Below, piece by piece: positions 40,001-49,893 of a DNA stretch of 64,000 nt. The translations under genes were made by a program, and so were the position numbers. The stretch lies in contig NC_135566.1 in assembly GCF_964340395.1 (NCBI RefSeq), positions 4,391,001-4,455,000 on the forward strand. Reading direction: 5' to 3'. Source of the DNA: Glandiceps talaboti. Its lineage: Eukaryota; Hemichordata; Enteropneusta; Spengelidae. Each line of letters opens with the position of its first letter. Within the stretch, counting starts at the first letter, position 1. Under the pieces are notes generated by a model. It was not told the DNA's origin. It made no database searches and worked only from the letters and a program-made list of their open reading frames with translations.

Positions 40001-40530
40001 CTGTTTTGTTTTCCTGTGAATGGGAAAACAATGACTAAGATAAGTTCGCTTACCTGCCGGCTTTGGTTATGATCATTTCGGTTCCAATCTTGTGAAATTT
40101 CTCCCATAGTTCCTTCCCTTCAAGTGTCACTTTAATATCTTTATTTTGCGACGTTGCTGACGGTATCGGAGGTGGACCTGCCGTCCCCGGCATCATGTGC
40201 TGCGGTTTGTGATCCACGTGCCCCGGTAGCCCTGGAAAGTCGCCGAAGTGTCGTCCGCGGTCTGTGGAAGGCATACAGAACAAAATAAGGGTTTGTTTAA
40301 AGCGAAATTTGGGAAAGTTGCAATGTTGTTTTGAGTGACAAGACGAAACGTAAAACTGTCGATATACTAGTAAAAGAGTAAAACTTACCTGAAAACGCCA
40401 GGTGATCCGTACCAACACATTGCTGCATTTGAAGCCCATGGTACGCGAAACCTCGTGGAGGAGACACGATACTATTTATACTAAAAGCACGAGCACGGTG
40501 ACTCAAAACATCTTCCGTTTCGTACATCAT
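5402..40530 (-). CDS. Tbx6/16: T-box transcription factor, seven coding exons, Tbx6/16-like (whole gene model)
   Basis: Joined minus-strand exons 40530-40389, 40261-40054, 30944-30677, 22834-22688, 18864-18797, 13215-13157 and 6327-5402 give 1,818 nt and 605 residues. All introns are GT-AG and every split codon resolves in frame. The product is a nuclear sequence-specific DNA-binding protein. The T-box (about 90-274) shows [72 protein letters not shown] and [12 protein letters not shown], with the two Phe of FAKGF that T-box proteins place in the DNA minor groove. An eh1-like FSINSIV lies at 16-22. The C-terminal half is Ser/Thr/Pro-rich with a His-rich run at about 527-538. Subfamily: [16 protein letters not shown] and FSLRW resemble Tbx6/16 (Tbx6/VegT); [12 protein letters not shown] and YKYHNS also resemble Tbx2/3. 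The T-box call is firm; Tbx6/16 is a judgement by eye. That group acts in mesoderm and somite specification in other animals. Confidence 0.93.
6780..7010. repeat. fragments of a 43-bp dispersed tandem family (locus 1)
   Basis: Several degenerate copies of a unit close to GTTAGTAAGATTTTTGTCAA plus GCCAGACGATAAAATGTAGCAAT; e.g. ATACAATGTAGCAATGTTGG at 6967 and GATATAATGTAGCATTG near 6883. Confidence 0.6.
7965..8080. repeat. TGTTG pentanucleotide array
   Basis: About 23 nearly perfect units. Open in three plus frames because 5 is not a multiple of 3 and no register makes a stop (Val-Leu-Cys-Cys peptides). Confidence 0.97.
9115..9216. repeat. AAT/AAC/GAC trinucleotide array
   Basis: AAT units pass into AAC units and then a few GAC units before AAC again. 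Confidence 0.97.
9689..9866. repeat. long imperfect palindrome (foldback/MITE-like element)
   Basis: Two arms of about 88 bases meet at 9777/9778. The inner arms are close to perfect: CTAAGGGGCC pairs with GGCCCCTTAG and GAGTCA with TGACTC. The outer arms continue with more mismatches (TATTATTCCCAATATTTTTC against GAAAATATTGGGGAATTATA). No open frame; fits a non-autonomous foldback element. Confidence 0.75.
13157..13215 (-). CDS. Tbx6/16: T-box gene coding exon 6: short basic linker after the T-box
   Basis: A 59-nt exon. Acceptor CTCTTTGCAG|G completes Arg278; donor ACAG|GTGAGA leaves one base of Asp298. It encodes [19 protein letters not shown] (279-297), a basic then acidic linker. Many T-box proteins have such a basic patch just after the domain, often with a nuclear localisation role; that role is inferred here. 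Support is from splice sites and phase on both sides, not from conservation of the peptide. Confidence 0.85.
16050..16172. repeat. tandem repeat, about four 30-34-bp units
   Basis: The unit ends CAGCGAAAACAACGGTA, followed by GCAATCACTTGC. The last two copies are almost identical. The repetitive minus-strand open frame over it is a by-product. Confidence 0.85.
17200..17700. repeat. degenerate tandem array, about seven units of roughly 70 bp
   Basis: Recurring blocks in order: ATTTGACAAGCGCGC, TTTTATTGGTAGAAATTG, TCAAAAGTGGAGTTGATATC, ACACATACAA. Clear starts at 17336, 17480 and 17628, with weaker units between and before them. Copies are well diverged, so the array is old. Confidence 0.7.
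18797..18864 (-). CDS. Tbx6/16: T-box gene coding exon 5: C-terminal helix of the T-box
   Basis: A short exon of 68 nt. Acceptor CTAATTTAG|ATT and donor AGAAG|GTAAGA. It encodes [19 protein letters not shown] and LSR (256-277) plus two bases of Arg278. NPFAKGF is the 3-10 helix whose phenylalanines enter the DNA minor groove in solved T-box structures. It was found by extending the T-box consensus from exon 4; both splice sites and the phase agree. Confidence 0.95.
22244..22357 (+). mobile_element. possible Penelope-like retroelement 3' tail fragment
   Basis: Contains CCTGAAGAAGGCAAT followed by ATTGTCGAAACGTTGAT, the CTGAAGAAGG...GAAACGTTG layout I associate with 3' ends of Penelope-like elements in many invertebrates. 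GGCAAT and ATTGTC can pair. No reverse transcriptase sequence is next to it. Family assignment is from memory and not secure. Confidence 0.4.
22387..22636. repeat. compound microsatellite CA / TATC / TGTC
   Basis: CA 22387-22443, TATC 22477-22536, TGTC 22541-22564 and 22576-22636. It ends about 50 bases from the exon-4 splice donor; read in the gene direction the intron begins with GACA repeats. Confidence 0.97.
22688..22834 (-). CDS. Tbx6/16: T-box gene coding exon 4: dimer-interface part of the T-box
   Basis: Acceptor CATCAG|ATC begins at a codon boundary and the donor AAG|GTAAGA ends at one, so the exon encodes exactly 49 residues (207-255): [20 protein letters not shown], then [19 protein letters not shown] and [10 protein letters not shown]. 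The FSLRW segment with its Trp resembles Tbx6/VegT proteins rather than Tbx2/3, which lack a Trp there. The donor lies only about 50 bases from a long GACA/GATA/TG repeat block in the intron. Confidence 0.96.
26580..26880. repeat. GACA microsatellite grading into GA/CA-rich low complexity
   Basis: Pure GACA to about 26645, then diverged GAGACAGA-type sequence. It produces long Ser/Leu/Cys/Val frames on the minus strand. Confidence 0.95.
27744..27850. repeat. two TA runs flanking a 60-bp spacer
   Basis: TA runs at 27744-27764 and 27826-27850. The spacer contains GCTCT and AGAGC, which can pair. Confidence 0.85.
28284..28450. repeat. CA array, GTAT array and TG array
   Basis: CA 28284-28342, GTAT 28364-28385, TG with GC variants 28386-28450. 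CA followed by TG on the same strand is a potential hairpin. Confidence 0.96.
30677..30944 (-). CDS. Tbx6/16: T-box gene coding exon 3: core of the T-box
   Basis: Acceptor TTTCACAG|G completes Arg117 and continues RMFPTF, restoring the diagnostic GRRMFP across a 9.1-kb intron. The exon encodes residues 118-206: [65 protein letters not shown]. The donor is CAC|GTGAGT. The open frame continues past the donor as VSKFFL, which is intron. This is the most conserved stretch of the gene and identifies the family by itself. Confidence 0.96.
31618..31743. repeat. ACTC and CATC tetranucleotide arrays
   Basis: ACTC 31618-31653 and CATC/CAAT 31690-31743. Confidence 0.96.
32202..32490. repeat. palindromic element with 47-bp near-perfect arms
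   Basis: Arms 32270-32316 and 32402-32448 (starting ATGGCTTCCTACTTG) are inverted copies with two differences in 47. Pairing continues inward (AAATGTGTAAAA with TTTTACACATTT) and outward (AAGTGGCCAT with ATCGCCACTT). A related copy with the arms in the opposite arrangement lies at 60010-60285. MITE-like; no coding sequence. Confidence 0.8.
33992..34119. repeat. TATG tetranucleotide array
   Basis: About 31 perfect units; open on both strands (Met-Tyr-Val-Cys and Tyr-Ile-His-Thr). Confidence 0.98.
34660..34925. repeat. degenerate direct duplication, about 150-bp period
   Basis: 34665-34770 and 34813-34922 share GCACAGA-TAT-G-GTGTACTT, ATGAAAATGTATC, GCTTGTCCTGC/GCTTATCCTGC and CGCGAGTC/CTCGAGTC. 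Minus-strand frames across both also align (DSRQQDK and DSRPQDK, ILCA and IFCA). Confidence 0.65.
40054..40261 (-). CDS. Tbx6/16: T-box gene coding exon 2: Gly/Pro/His linker and start of T-box
   Basis: Acceptor TTCCACAG at 40262 follows a 127-bp intron with a pyrimidine-rich end. The exon completes Asp48 and encodes residues 49-116 plus two bases of Arg117. It starts with a Gly/Pro/His-rich linker, then enters the T-box at [12 protein letters not shown] (from residue 89) and ends at TEMIITKAG. Donor is CAG|GTAAGC. The open frame runs on upstream through the short intron by chance; the acceptor and the phase match with exon 1 show where coding begins. Confidence 0.92.
40389..40530 (-). CDS. 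Tbx6/16: T-box gene coding exon 1: start codon and eh1-like motif
   Basis: This exon encodes residues 1-47 and ends after the first base of codon 48 at donor CAG|GTAAGT. Two adjacent ATG codons (40530 and 40527) are the only Met codons before the motif, and an in-frame TAA lies roughly 75 bases upstream, so translation should start here. The second ATG has A at -3; the choice between them is open. Residues 12-25 read [14 protein letters not shown], matching the eh1 pattern F-x-I-x-x-I-L/V that recruits Groucho/TLE corepressors. A 5' untranslated exon farther upstream is possible; the transcription start is not visible. Confidence 0.85.
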
Positions 40531-40804
40531 TTGGACAATCTTTACCCTACAACTCACAAATGACGAATTCTCACTTCGGAAAATAATTGAAGTTTTTCTT
40601 TAGATGAAGGTTGCACCGTGACTGCTTCTAATGTCCGATGTCCAGTGAAGGGAAGGTACACGGTAAAAAAAATGTACGTCCGTCCGCCTCTCTGAACGTC
40701 TGTCAGTTTTGTTCACCACTGCCACTCTGGGACTGAAAACAAAACAGCATCTCCACTCTTACAAATACTTTTCATCAATTAAAGAGCTATTATTTAGAGG
40801 ATAG

Positions 40805-40812
40805 CTTTGATG
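40805..40812. promoter_or_regulatory. TCF/LEF-type site (CTTTGATG) upstream of the T-box gene
   Basis: CTTTGATG matches the TCF/LEF core CTTTGA(T/A) about 275 bases upstream of the start codon. Tbx6-group genes are Wnt targets in vertebrates, which makes the site plausible. An 8-base match alone is weak. Confidence 0.3.
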
Positions 40813-40864
40813 ACAACCGATGTTGTTGTTTGTGTTATACTTGGAATGCAATTGGCATTGGAGT

Positions 40865-40874
40865 CTGTCAATCA
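40865..40874. promoter_or_regulatory. Pbx-Meis/Prep decamer upstream of the T-box gene
   Basis: CTGTCAATCA is the exact reverse complement of TGATTGACAG, the optimal composite site of Pbx with Meis/Prep TALE homeoproteins. It lies about 335 bases upstream of the start codon, 52 bases beyond the TCF/LEF-type site. Functional use is inferred. Confidence 0.4.
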
Positions 40875-41763
40875 CTTGTCAAGCACCATCGCTTCTGTGC
40901 TGCGACAGAGGGCGGCACTTACAGGCTGCTGTCTACTGCATACATTAAATTTGTATAAGTTCAGATGACATACTCCTGCTCAAAACAGGACTATTTTTTA
41001 TTTTACCTTCGCAGCTAAACCATTAAAATTCTACAATGATGTTCTTTATTGTCTATTGTGTTTTGTTTTTGTTTTGTTTTTTTCGTTGTGCGTATCTAGA
41101 AGGGTATTCAAGTTAATATAATGAAGGTATATTTCAAATTCCAAATAAATGAATTTATATTAGATTTCCTATGCTTAATCCAGTTCCCGTCTACAAATAC
41201 GTTCTTAAATTCTTGTCTTGTTTGTTAAATATTACAAAGGGTTGGAGTTAAAGTCAGATTTCGGATACTGACTGTTACAGACGATGGAATTAATTTCAAC
41301 ATAGGGGGTCCTCCTAAGGTGCACTGGCATAGAAAGTAGCACTTACACAATCTAGATTCAGAGATCACAATGTTCCCTCGCTTTCAGTACACATACGGTC
41401 TAAAACTCGAAAATCCTCCCTGTTTTAACAACATTTACGGTTCTTAAAGTGTGGAGGTGTAGGACGCGCGATAGATTACTAGTATTCCACCCGCGTTAGA
41501 AACGTCAGTTCCTCAAAACAATATCCCCCCCCTAAAAAAACACCCCCCCAAAAAACATAAACCTTGTGACGCTTTGATGTGATAGTCAACTTCTCGAATC
41601 ATACAAGCATCCTATCGTGACTACAACACATCTAAGTAATACGTATATTAACGATATATTCCAAAGATCAAGAGCAATCAACTACAAGCCCTTTGACATT
41701 TTTTTACCACTCACTGACTGACAAAAGGCTCTGGACAACTTTCGTCTCATTGTGTTAGAAAAT

Positions 41764-41827
41764 ACCACCACCACCACCACCACCACCACCACCACCACCA
41801 CCACCACCACCACCACCACCACCACCA
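41764..41827. repeat. ACC trinucleotide array
   Basis: About 21 perfect units, 1.2 kb upstream of the T-box start codon. Confidence 0.98.
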
Positions 41828-43741
41828 ACACTACCTTTACAGACGAACTAAGCACAGAATAACAAGTGCGGACTCCGTCATCAACCGGTCCACTATCTAT
41901 TAATATCGTTATATTAGTAGCTAATTACGTTTGTGCCATTTCTGACATGTTTACATCAATTTAATGCCTGTTCTGACATATTTTGCTAACCGACTGTCAT
42001 AACATTGCAGTTCCTCCATAGATCATAGGTTGGGCGTTATATGGACTCTTTTCCCTTTCCGTACGTAGGACAGTTGTATCTTCCCCGAGGCTAGACCGTG
42101 ATAATATCTTGGTAGTACCAACTTAATTTGGATACCTCATCAAAAATTGATATCGGTCACTAATGTACGGCTAACTAAATAATTTGAATAATGGTAGTTC
42201 TATTTTAACAAGGTAAGGTAAAACACGTATTGTGCGTAAAGAGCGCTTAGTTCCATAAGTTTAAAAGTAACGATTGAACCCGGCGACACACTATTTACCA
42301 CCAACGTAAAAAGAACTGCGTTTTTTTTAGAAACTCTAAGCCGGATCAATTTTTTACAATGAATACTGTCCTGTGAGATAAACGAAAGTAAAATTCTTTT
42401 GAAAAACTACGTAATACCAGTTAAAATCACAAACAGCCGTGTCAATTTGTTCTCCGCCTTTCTCCGACACCAGGGCGCCACGGTCAAACGTAGAAGACTC
42501 CACTTGTTTCTGTAAAAGCCCATCACAGCCAATCAGCTGCATGTAAACGCGACCAAGTGTCGTTTGTGTTTTGTCGTGTTTGTTGTTTGTTTCCTCAAAC
42601 CGTGCCTTTGGACGATGGGAGTTAGTTCGACTTTCGTGTGGGGAGTGGCGACGTTTTATGTCTTCACACAAAAGACTGAAAAGGGGTAAAGTTAATCCAA
42701 TTATGCTGAAACCACTTGTAAGCTCTTCGCTTGTAAATTCTCTTTGTACACAAACTTCTCTGCCGTTTTGTAAATTTCTCGGTGTCTAACGATCTACAAA
42801 ATGATCTCACGTTGTCTCCTCTAAACAACCAATCCACACTTTGCATAATAGATATATATGAATTTATTTATTAAAACTTTAATTCTGTGTTTGTATATTA
42901 AAGAAATAGATGACGAAAAGATGAAATAAAAGTGCGATAGTCTGTTCTGCCCTCCGGCACACAGCATTCATGGATTGACTGCATTTCCCCGAGACTGCTG
43001 AACACGATTCCGAGTTCATCGCCTTAAGGCAACTCAGAGGCACCGCTTCAAACAATGGTCAGACGACTGACAATGTACGCAACAGACTGAATTTACACAA
43101 TGCCAAACTGGCTCTGATAATAACGAACTCACCAGAGCACATGGTCACTGTCCTTCAGGTGCACTTACAATCTAGGAAGTCCGAACCATATGCAGTGTCG
43201 GAACAATACCGACTTGAATAGTTACGAAAGTTGAATATATCCTGCGTATATCAATCGGATATAAAACCCTCAATTCAAATAAAAAAATATTTTGTAGCAA
43301 AATATGAGGTAGGGTGATATGCGGTAGTGTGACGATAAGGCAGACATAAATTCAACCAATATTATTACTATTATTACATATTACTAGCTATAATAGTAAA
43401 TAGATGAATTAATCCACGTAATTATGCAATTTTTTGTTCAATGCACATCCTTCAGTGTCAAATGCATTTTGATCGGAATTTTGACTAGACACTAACCAGA
43501 CGATTGGACCATCGGTGTGTGTGTGTGTGTGTGGGGGGGGGGCTGTCTTAATTCTCGTCTCTCAAGTCACCATCTCTATTTTGAATTTAAAAAAAATGTT
43601 TCTATTAAACAGTTTTAAATGTGTGTGGCCGATGGCTGTAGTTTAGAGTTCAGAAGACATTGCAGTGGGTGAAGCGAAAGTAAATGTTGTCAGAATAATA
43701 ATACGCACGCTTTCCAACATTACTTTTTAATTTTATCAATT

Positions 43742-43744
<3 letters not shown>

Positions 43745-43833
<89 letters not shown>
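43745..43833. repeat. GA dinucleotide array
   Basis: About 44 perfect units, 3.2 kb upstream of the T-box start codon. Confidence 0.98.
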
Positions 43834-43839
<6 letters not shown>

Positions 43840-45439
43840 AAAAGATAGATAGAGAGAGGCAGAGAGAGGGAAGAGAGAGAACCTGCAATCATCATCGAAA
43901 AAAGATGAAAACTTAAAAAGATTTTTTAGCTTTATTGAAATATTGATATTTGCATTATTCATTGAGCATACAAATTTGCTATCACGTGTCAGCACCGACT
44001 TTAAATATTGTTGACCACCACTATTATTACTGAACACATTTGTCAAAATTGATTACAATTTGTTAAATGAGTCTCTTTGTTAGCTTTAGTTACTTGGAAG
44101 TGCCTTTACAAACAACTTTAGAAAAAAAATATATTTGTCGATAACATGAATATATGTCAAAATCAGAACTGTTATGCTGGTACAGTGACTGTTTGGTAGA
44201 GGTTTATTTGTTCGTTTATATTATAGATGTTTATCATAGGCTATTTCAATATCAATTATATGTTGTGAATGTACGTACAAATCCTAATAACAATCATGTG
44301 TTGACTTATTTCAATGGCGTCCTGAAATCACACTTTTCACGAATCGCCATATTTTATCTTGCAAAGAGTTTCATAAAATATTAACAGAGTTCTTAGATCG
44401 ACAAAGAAGTGATTTCTTTCGTCATGGCTTTTAGTTATAGAACCGTTTGGAGGTAGGAAATCATTTCTGTATAATACCATTATTTAAAATTTCATATAAT
44501 TTCATAAAAATGGAAGATCAATATGAATACTCTAAAAAACTTATAAATTCGTTTATTTACTGTCGGTTTTGTGACTAAGTTATTCATTTCGACAAAAGTG
44601 TGATATTTCGATCAAAACAATTCAAACTATAAATCGGTAATAATTTCATGTCTAGCTTTTCCAAAAGAGTAACAAATTGAAACTACTGCATTCACTCTAA
44701 CTGGCACTCTAACTGGCTGAACACATTTTGAAATATGTATGTCTTCTATCTGTTGTGGCCGTTTTTGTTATTAAAACTTAATGTCTTTCAAAACCAAAAT
44801 ATTATATCATGTTATATTGATGACAAGTTTTGTGGTGTGTATATATGATATAATTTCAAAACCATAACGTGAATGACTCACCTTTTTATTTCATGACCAT
44901 TTCAAAATATAGACCAGGAATCTATATTAGGCTTACCGAAATTTTCTCGAAAAGCCTGAAATTGCCTCTGTAGTAATCAATCCTAGACCCTAAGGTGCTT
45001 AGTACATTAATGACGTATAGGTTTATATCATCTGTCATACATTCATGGTTTCAACACAAACCATCTCCATCGTGGAATATCGATCGTTGAACCACAGTCA
45101 GAAAGGTATAATTTATTTTTAGGAGTGAAATGTGACTTGGACATCATGTGTACGTTTAAACACGTGAGTGGGTAGAAGAGATATTACTTGTCGCATTATA
45201 ACGATGTCATGTTCTACCGAGTACACGTGAGTTTGTAAGGACGCTAGCGCTCAGTGACTCTTCCCTCGGTGTCTGTCATCCACGGCAAACATAACTATCG
45301 ATAAATTGGCTGTACCCTCACCTTGCAACTTTTACAGATTAGGGCACATTTCAATCGAAATACAAGTTACCCATATCTACTTAATTGTATCATGTATACA
45401 TTAAAACCATTTCACCTGAAACAGGGCCTCGACTGGCTC

Positions 45440-45760
45440 GACGAAATCTTACTAACATTGCTACACGTTTTGGTCTTGCTTGATAACGATCTTAGTATTA
45501 AGATTGCTACATTATATCACTTACTTGCCAAATTATCGCACTTGCTACAGTTTGAAATACCATATCAGGCAGAGAAAATGTAACAGTGTTAGTAAGTAAG
45601 ACTTTTGTCCAGTATTTACTAATATTTTGTGGAGCCATTGGATGAAATGTAATAATGTTAGTAAGGTTTTTGTATAACCAGACGATATAATGTTGCGATA
45701 TTAGTAAGTTTTTTTTACAATGTTACTAGTAAGTTTTTGTCAAACCAGACCAGACGAAGT
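45440..45760. repeat. 43-bp dispersed tandem family (locus 2), inverted then direct copies
   Basis: 45443-45550 carries reverse-complement units (AATCTTACTAACATTGCTAC, TTAAGATTGCTACATTATAT), while 45585-45760 carries direct units (AATGTTAGTAAGGTTTTTGT, CCAGACGATATAATG). The two sets point away from a centre near 45565. Confidence 0.65.
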
Positions 45761-48700
45761 TTTGTTTCATGTGTCATGGTTCCAATTGTAATTAGTGAGA
45801 CAGGCTCAAACAACTGTGGACTAAGATTATGGAGGACTAATTTCTCCACAACAAAGTGGTGATTTACTCCCTCTTTGATATTTACACCTATATATATATA
45901 GTGCACAATTGGAGTCGTTTCTCAAGTTATATGCACTATTCCATCCAAATGAACTAACGTCATTTTACAGAATTATATATTTGTAATGGTGTTCACTGTT
46001 GAGAATAAAAACTGCGAGGGATATTGTTTCCATGGCAATAGCTATGTAAAAGAACTTAAACAAACAGCTCTAGTTGACTATGTCACTTGCTGAATGACAC
46101 TCCTTCAGAGTACATACAAGATGTGAATGTATTTCCGTCTTAAATTTGTTTGATGATGAATGATAAACAATTACTTATATATATTTTATTTTATACATGT
46201 TTTATCAACACTCAGTAACCTAATAGGAAGTACAGTTACATTAAGTCGGGCAAAACGTAAGGATTTTCGACGACTGTATGATTTTAGGTTCAACCAGATA
46301 TTTGCATTTCCATCAGGATGGCAGAGAAACTTAGTTATTATCATGGAAAGGATTATTTTTATTTAACAAATAAACACAAACATAAACATAAACATGACAC
46401 AAACATGACAGTCTGATGCTATGAGTTTTAACTATATATTAGGCAAATACAATCTTTGGTTCCGGAAACATGACTTCAGAATACAGATTAGGTAGGTCGG
46501 AATTTAGTTAATGCCATTGTTTTACAGAAATTACTTTAACACTAAGACAATTGGCCACAATACTTCTGTGACAGTTTGTTGAGATGTAAAAGAAGTACAA
46601 ATGAAGGACGAACACAATATGCAGACTGTACTGTGTAAAATCAATTTGACCAAAGATACATTGGCAAGAAAATTTACATGGAAATAAAAGTAGATTATTA
46701 CCATTTTACCTTAAAGCTTTTGAATGTATACAAATGTTTAGGGTCGGTGGCTTAAACCAGGATCGGTCGGGTTATCGGAAATACACCATTTTTTTTATTT
46801 GTACTCAAGTCGGGCGGTATCACTTTAGTGGGAAAACAACACACTGACCCAAACTATATATAAGTTCGCGAACAGGCGACTGCTTGTTTGGAAAACAATG
46901 TCGGACAATTATAACGGTTTCTATTCTCATTTGTCACAGCTACGTGCGTACAAAGAGAGCTGACGTTATCTTTATATTACTCAATGTTTAATAGTAAAGT
47001 TTTGAATTTTATCTTTTCAGAGATTTGACATTTTCAAACCCTCCCCCCCCCCCCCCAATACATTTCAAAACTGAAGTTATACAAAACTTAATTACCTGAA
47101 GTCCAACCGGCATTAACACTGTCGCCTCTTCGCGAGTAAATTATTTCGAAACGAAGAAAACGTGGAGCGATTTTCACAAGTACTCTCTGCATATGAGGCA
47201 AACAGTTAAACCACTCTATCTATCACAAAATCGTGTTTATTGTAAATAAGTGCAATAAATAATTATCTACTCACTTGTCCGATTTGGTGTAAATATGTAA
47301 GTATTTATTATGATGAAATATTTGTATCATAAGTTGAACCGTGACATAGGTGTAATATGAAACATGATGTCGAGAGATCGGATACCACGTGATTCCGTAT
47401 TTTGGAAAATAATTGAAAGGTTTGGAACATTAAAAATTGGTTTCTGAGTTTCATCGTGGAAGACGACAACCATGAGGACAGCGACCATCTTGCTGCAGAT
47501 GGTAGAATATATTGTTATCATATTGTTCAGTATCTTAGTGTAGTTTATCCCTATGTCTTCCTAAACATTCACAAAACGTGCAACGGAACTTCCAAACCTG
47601 ACTCTGTGTGTGAGCATGGATGGATTATCGAGATATAAAAACACTCATGTGTGTGTGAATAATTTCAGTCTTATTCCAGGTTAAGATTCCCGTACCTCGA
47701 ATGACAGTTACCGCCCCCTCCGGAAAAAAGAATTTCCCGACAACATTTTTATTTATATGTTTTTTTTGTTTTTTTTTTAAATTTAGGCCTATCATCACTT
47801 TCTTTGGTTAGGGCAGGTATTTGAAATCCGATGTTGAAACTATTGAGTTTTAGTCAGGAAATACAGGGACCAATAATGTCCCGCCTTTGTTGTTATGGAG
47901 TTATCAACGACGTAGCGTCAGTTTAAAACTAAAACAGCAAATTAAAGGAAAACTAAGTGTTGAACAGTGTTGTGTACTCTTCCGTAAAATATTCGATTTT
48001 TCAGTTTAATTTTAGTGTAGTGGCTATTGTGTCTCACAGTGTAATACATGCTTTGTGGTATTTTTTATGAGAACGACCAAAGAAATTAGCATTTCAAAAA
48101 AGTGCATTTCAAAAACAAGGTAACGAATATTGCACAGAAAGTAGTGAATGAAGTCACATAATTGTTTGATAAAGCACACGCGTTCTGATTTAAGAGTGAT
48201 AGCAAGGTATAATAAATAGCAAGCCGTAGATACAACCACACAAAATGCTAGGAATTTGTACACTTAGGACAAAATATGACAAATTTTCTAAGGTATGAAT
48301 GAGGAAAGCCGTAAACGAGCTCTCACCAGTGTGTCGACAGCCGACAACATTTTGTTCATCAATCTGATTCCCAACAGTCACACTTTCACAGCTTTGTAAT
48401 GCGACGTCTGCAAAAAATCATTTTTATTCATAGTTTTTCACTCATATTGCTCCTTTGCAATCGCTTGAGACTCTTTTCCACGTGATATCTCGGCCTCGTG
48501 GAAAAAATATCCAGAATTTGCCTGTCGTTTAACACTTTTAGTAAAATAAATAAAAATTAAGTTCATAAAATTTGAAAGAGGACGACCAGTATTCACATTT
48601 GCTTGTTGATTAATGGCATACAGAATCGAACGGGATGCGGAAAATGTGTCACCATTGACTGCAAGGTACCGAGAGACGTGGCGACTTGACAACGTCTAAC

Positions 48701-49663
48701 GACCGTTATCGTGTGAAAATTAGTTGGGTTCATTCCGCCCCGCAGTCCAGAACTAACTTTACGAGTCCGTGTAGACCGCATTTTTGCATCACCGCCACCG
48801 CCCAGTCATATCTTCGGGGAAAACGCCCGACTATGCAGTGTGAACGCGGAAAGTATTGAAAGTATTGCACAGACTCATAATAACTCATGAACGATTTTTC
48901 CCTAATGCCTTCTCTTGTCACTTTATTGGCCGTGATTTGGCAGGAAACCATTGCTGTTTTGGCGTGTATTTGTTTACCTAATAGTGTGTTTTCATAACGA
49001 TGTGCATGACTCGAAGATTTAATGTGATTATGATAGAGTATTTTTCAATAATTATTACTGTAATGTTATTATACTATTATTGGTGTGTCTTCTCTGTAAT
49101 ATCTAACATGTCTGTAGACATATACAATAACAGAAGTTTTTCCAACGCAGAATATTTTTCGGACAGATTTTCCTTAAATACGTGTTAGCTTCACACTTGT
49201 TCTTAACCCCGATGGATTTTCGACCTTTCTTCATATGACAGTATACTATTACGACTTATATATTTCGCCTCCGCTGTAAGACAAATGTCCCCGGGACATG
49301 AAAACGGCATTTTAAATCATCGCGCTGTTTCATTTTTCGAGCGAAGTTTTTGGTTTAAGTTTGCAGTTCACAGAGTTTTTTTTCTGATTGTAAACTAATA
49401 CAACGTAACTTACAGATTGTTGGGTTAATCACAAAGTACAGTTTTGCCAAAAATGTGTCGAATGTTTAGTATTTTAGCTAAACCAAACAGAATGAGCTCA
49501 TATTTGTGTTCAAAATGAGCAAATACCATGACAACATTAACAACAAAGATAGTTGATTTTCAACAAATGGTATTGCATTTTGTATAGTCACGGTCATTAT
49601 GTCAAGTTTCACTTGATTTTTTTTATATTCTAAAGGAGAGAATACAATAATAAAATAATATTA

Positions 49664-49893
49664 CATAATAATAATAATAATAATGTTGGTTTTTATATAG
49701 CGCTTTCCCACTCTGTGCTCAGCTCAAAGCGCTTTACAATTATTACCCCTGGTACTGATCTATAGCGGCACAACGGCCCTTTATACTTCCTCAACTCCCT
49801 GGGGAGCATACGACCCATTGCAGCCTTCATAAGCGCATAGGATTAAAAGTATTCACATTGCAACCTCTATCCTACTAGGTCCTACCAGAATAT
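49664..49893 (-). mobile_element. 5'-truncated copy of the same SINE
   Basis: Matches the body and ATT tail of the copy at 56628-56992 (for example AAGCGCTTTACAATTATTAC and GCGCATAGGATTAAA shared) but lacks the tRNA-like head. Flanks AATATTACATAA and AATATACATAA may be an imperfect target-site duplication. Confidence 0.8.

Larger units (their letters stand above)
30945..40053 (-). other. intron 2 of the T-box gene
   Basis: 9.1 kb, splitting the T-box between the two Arg codons of GRRMFP. It holds ACTC and CATC arrays (31618-31743), a palindromic element (32202-32490), a TATG array (33992-34119), a degenerate duplication (34660-34925) and poly-C runs near 36140 and 36223. No exon recognised. 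Confidence 0.85.
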
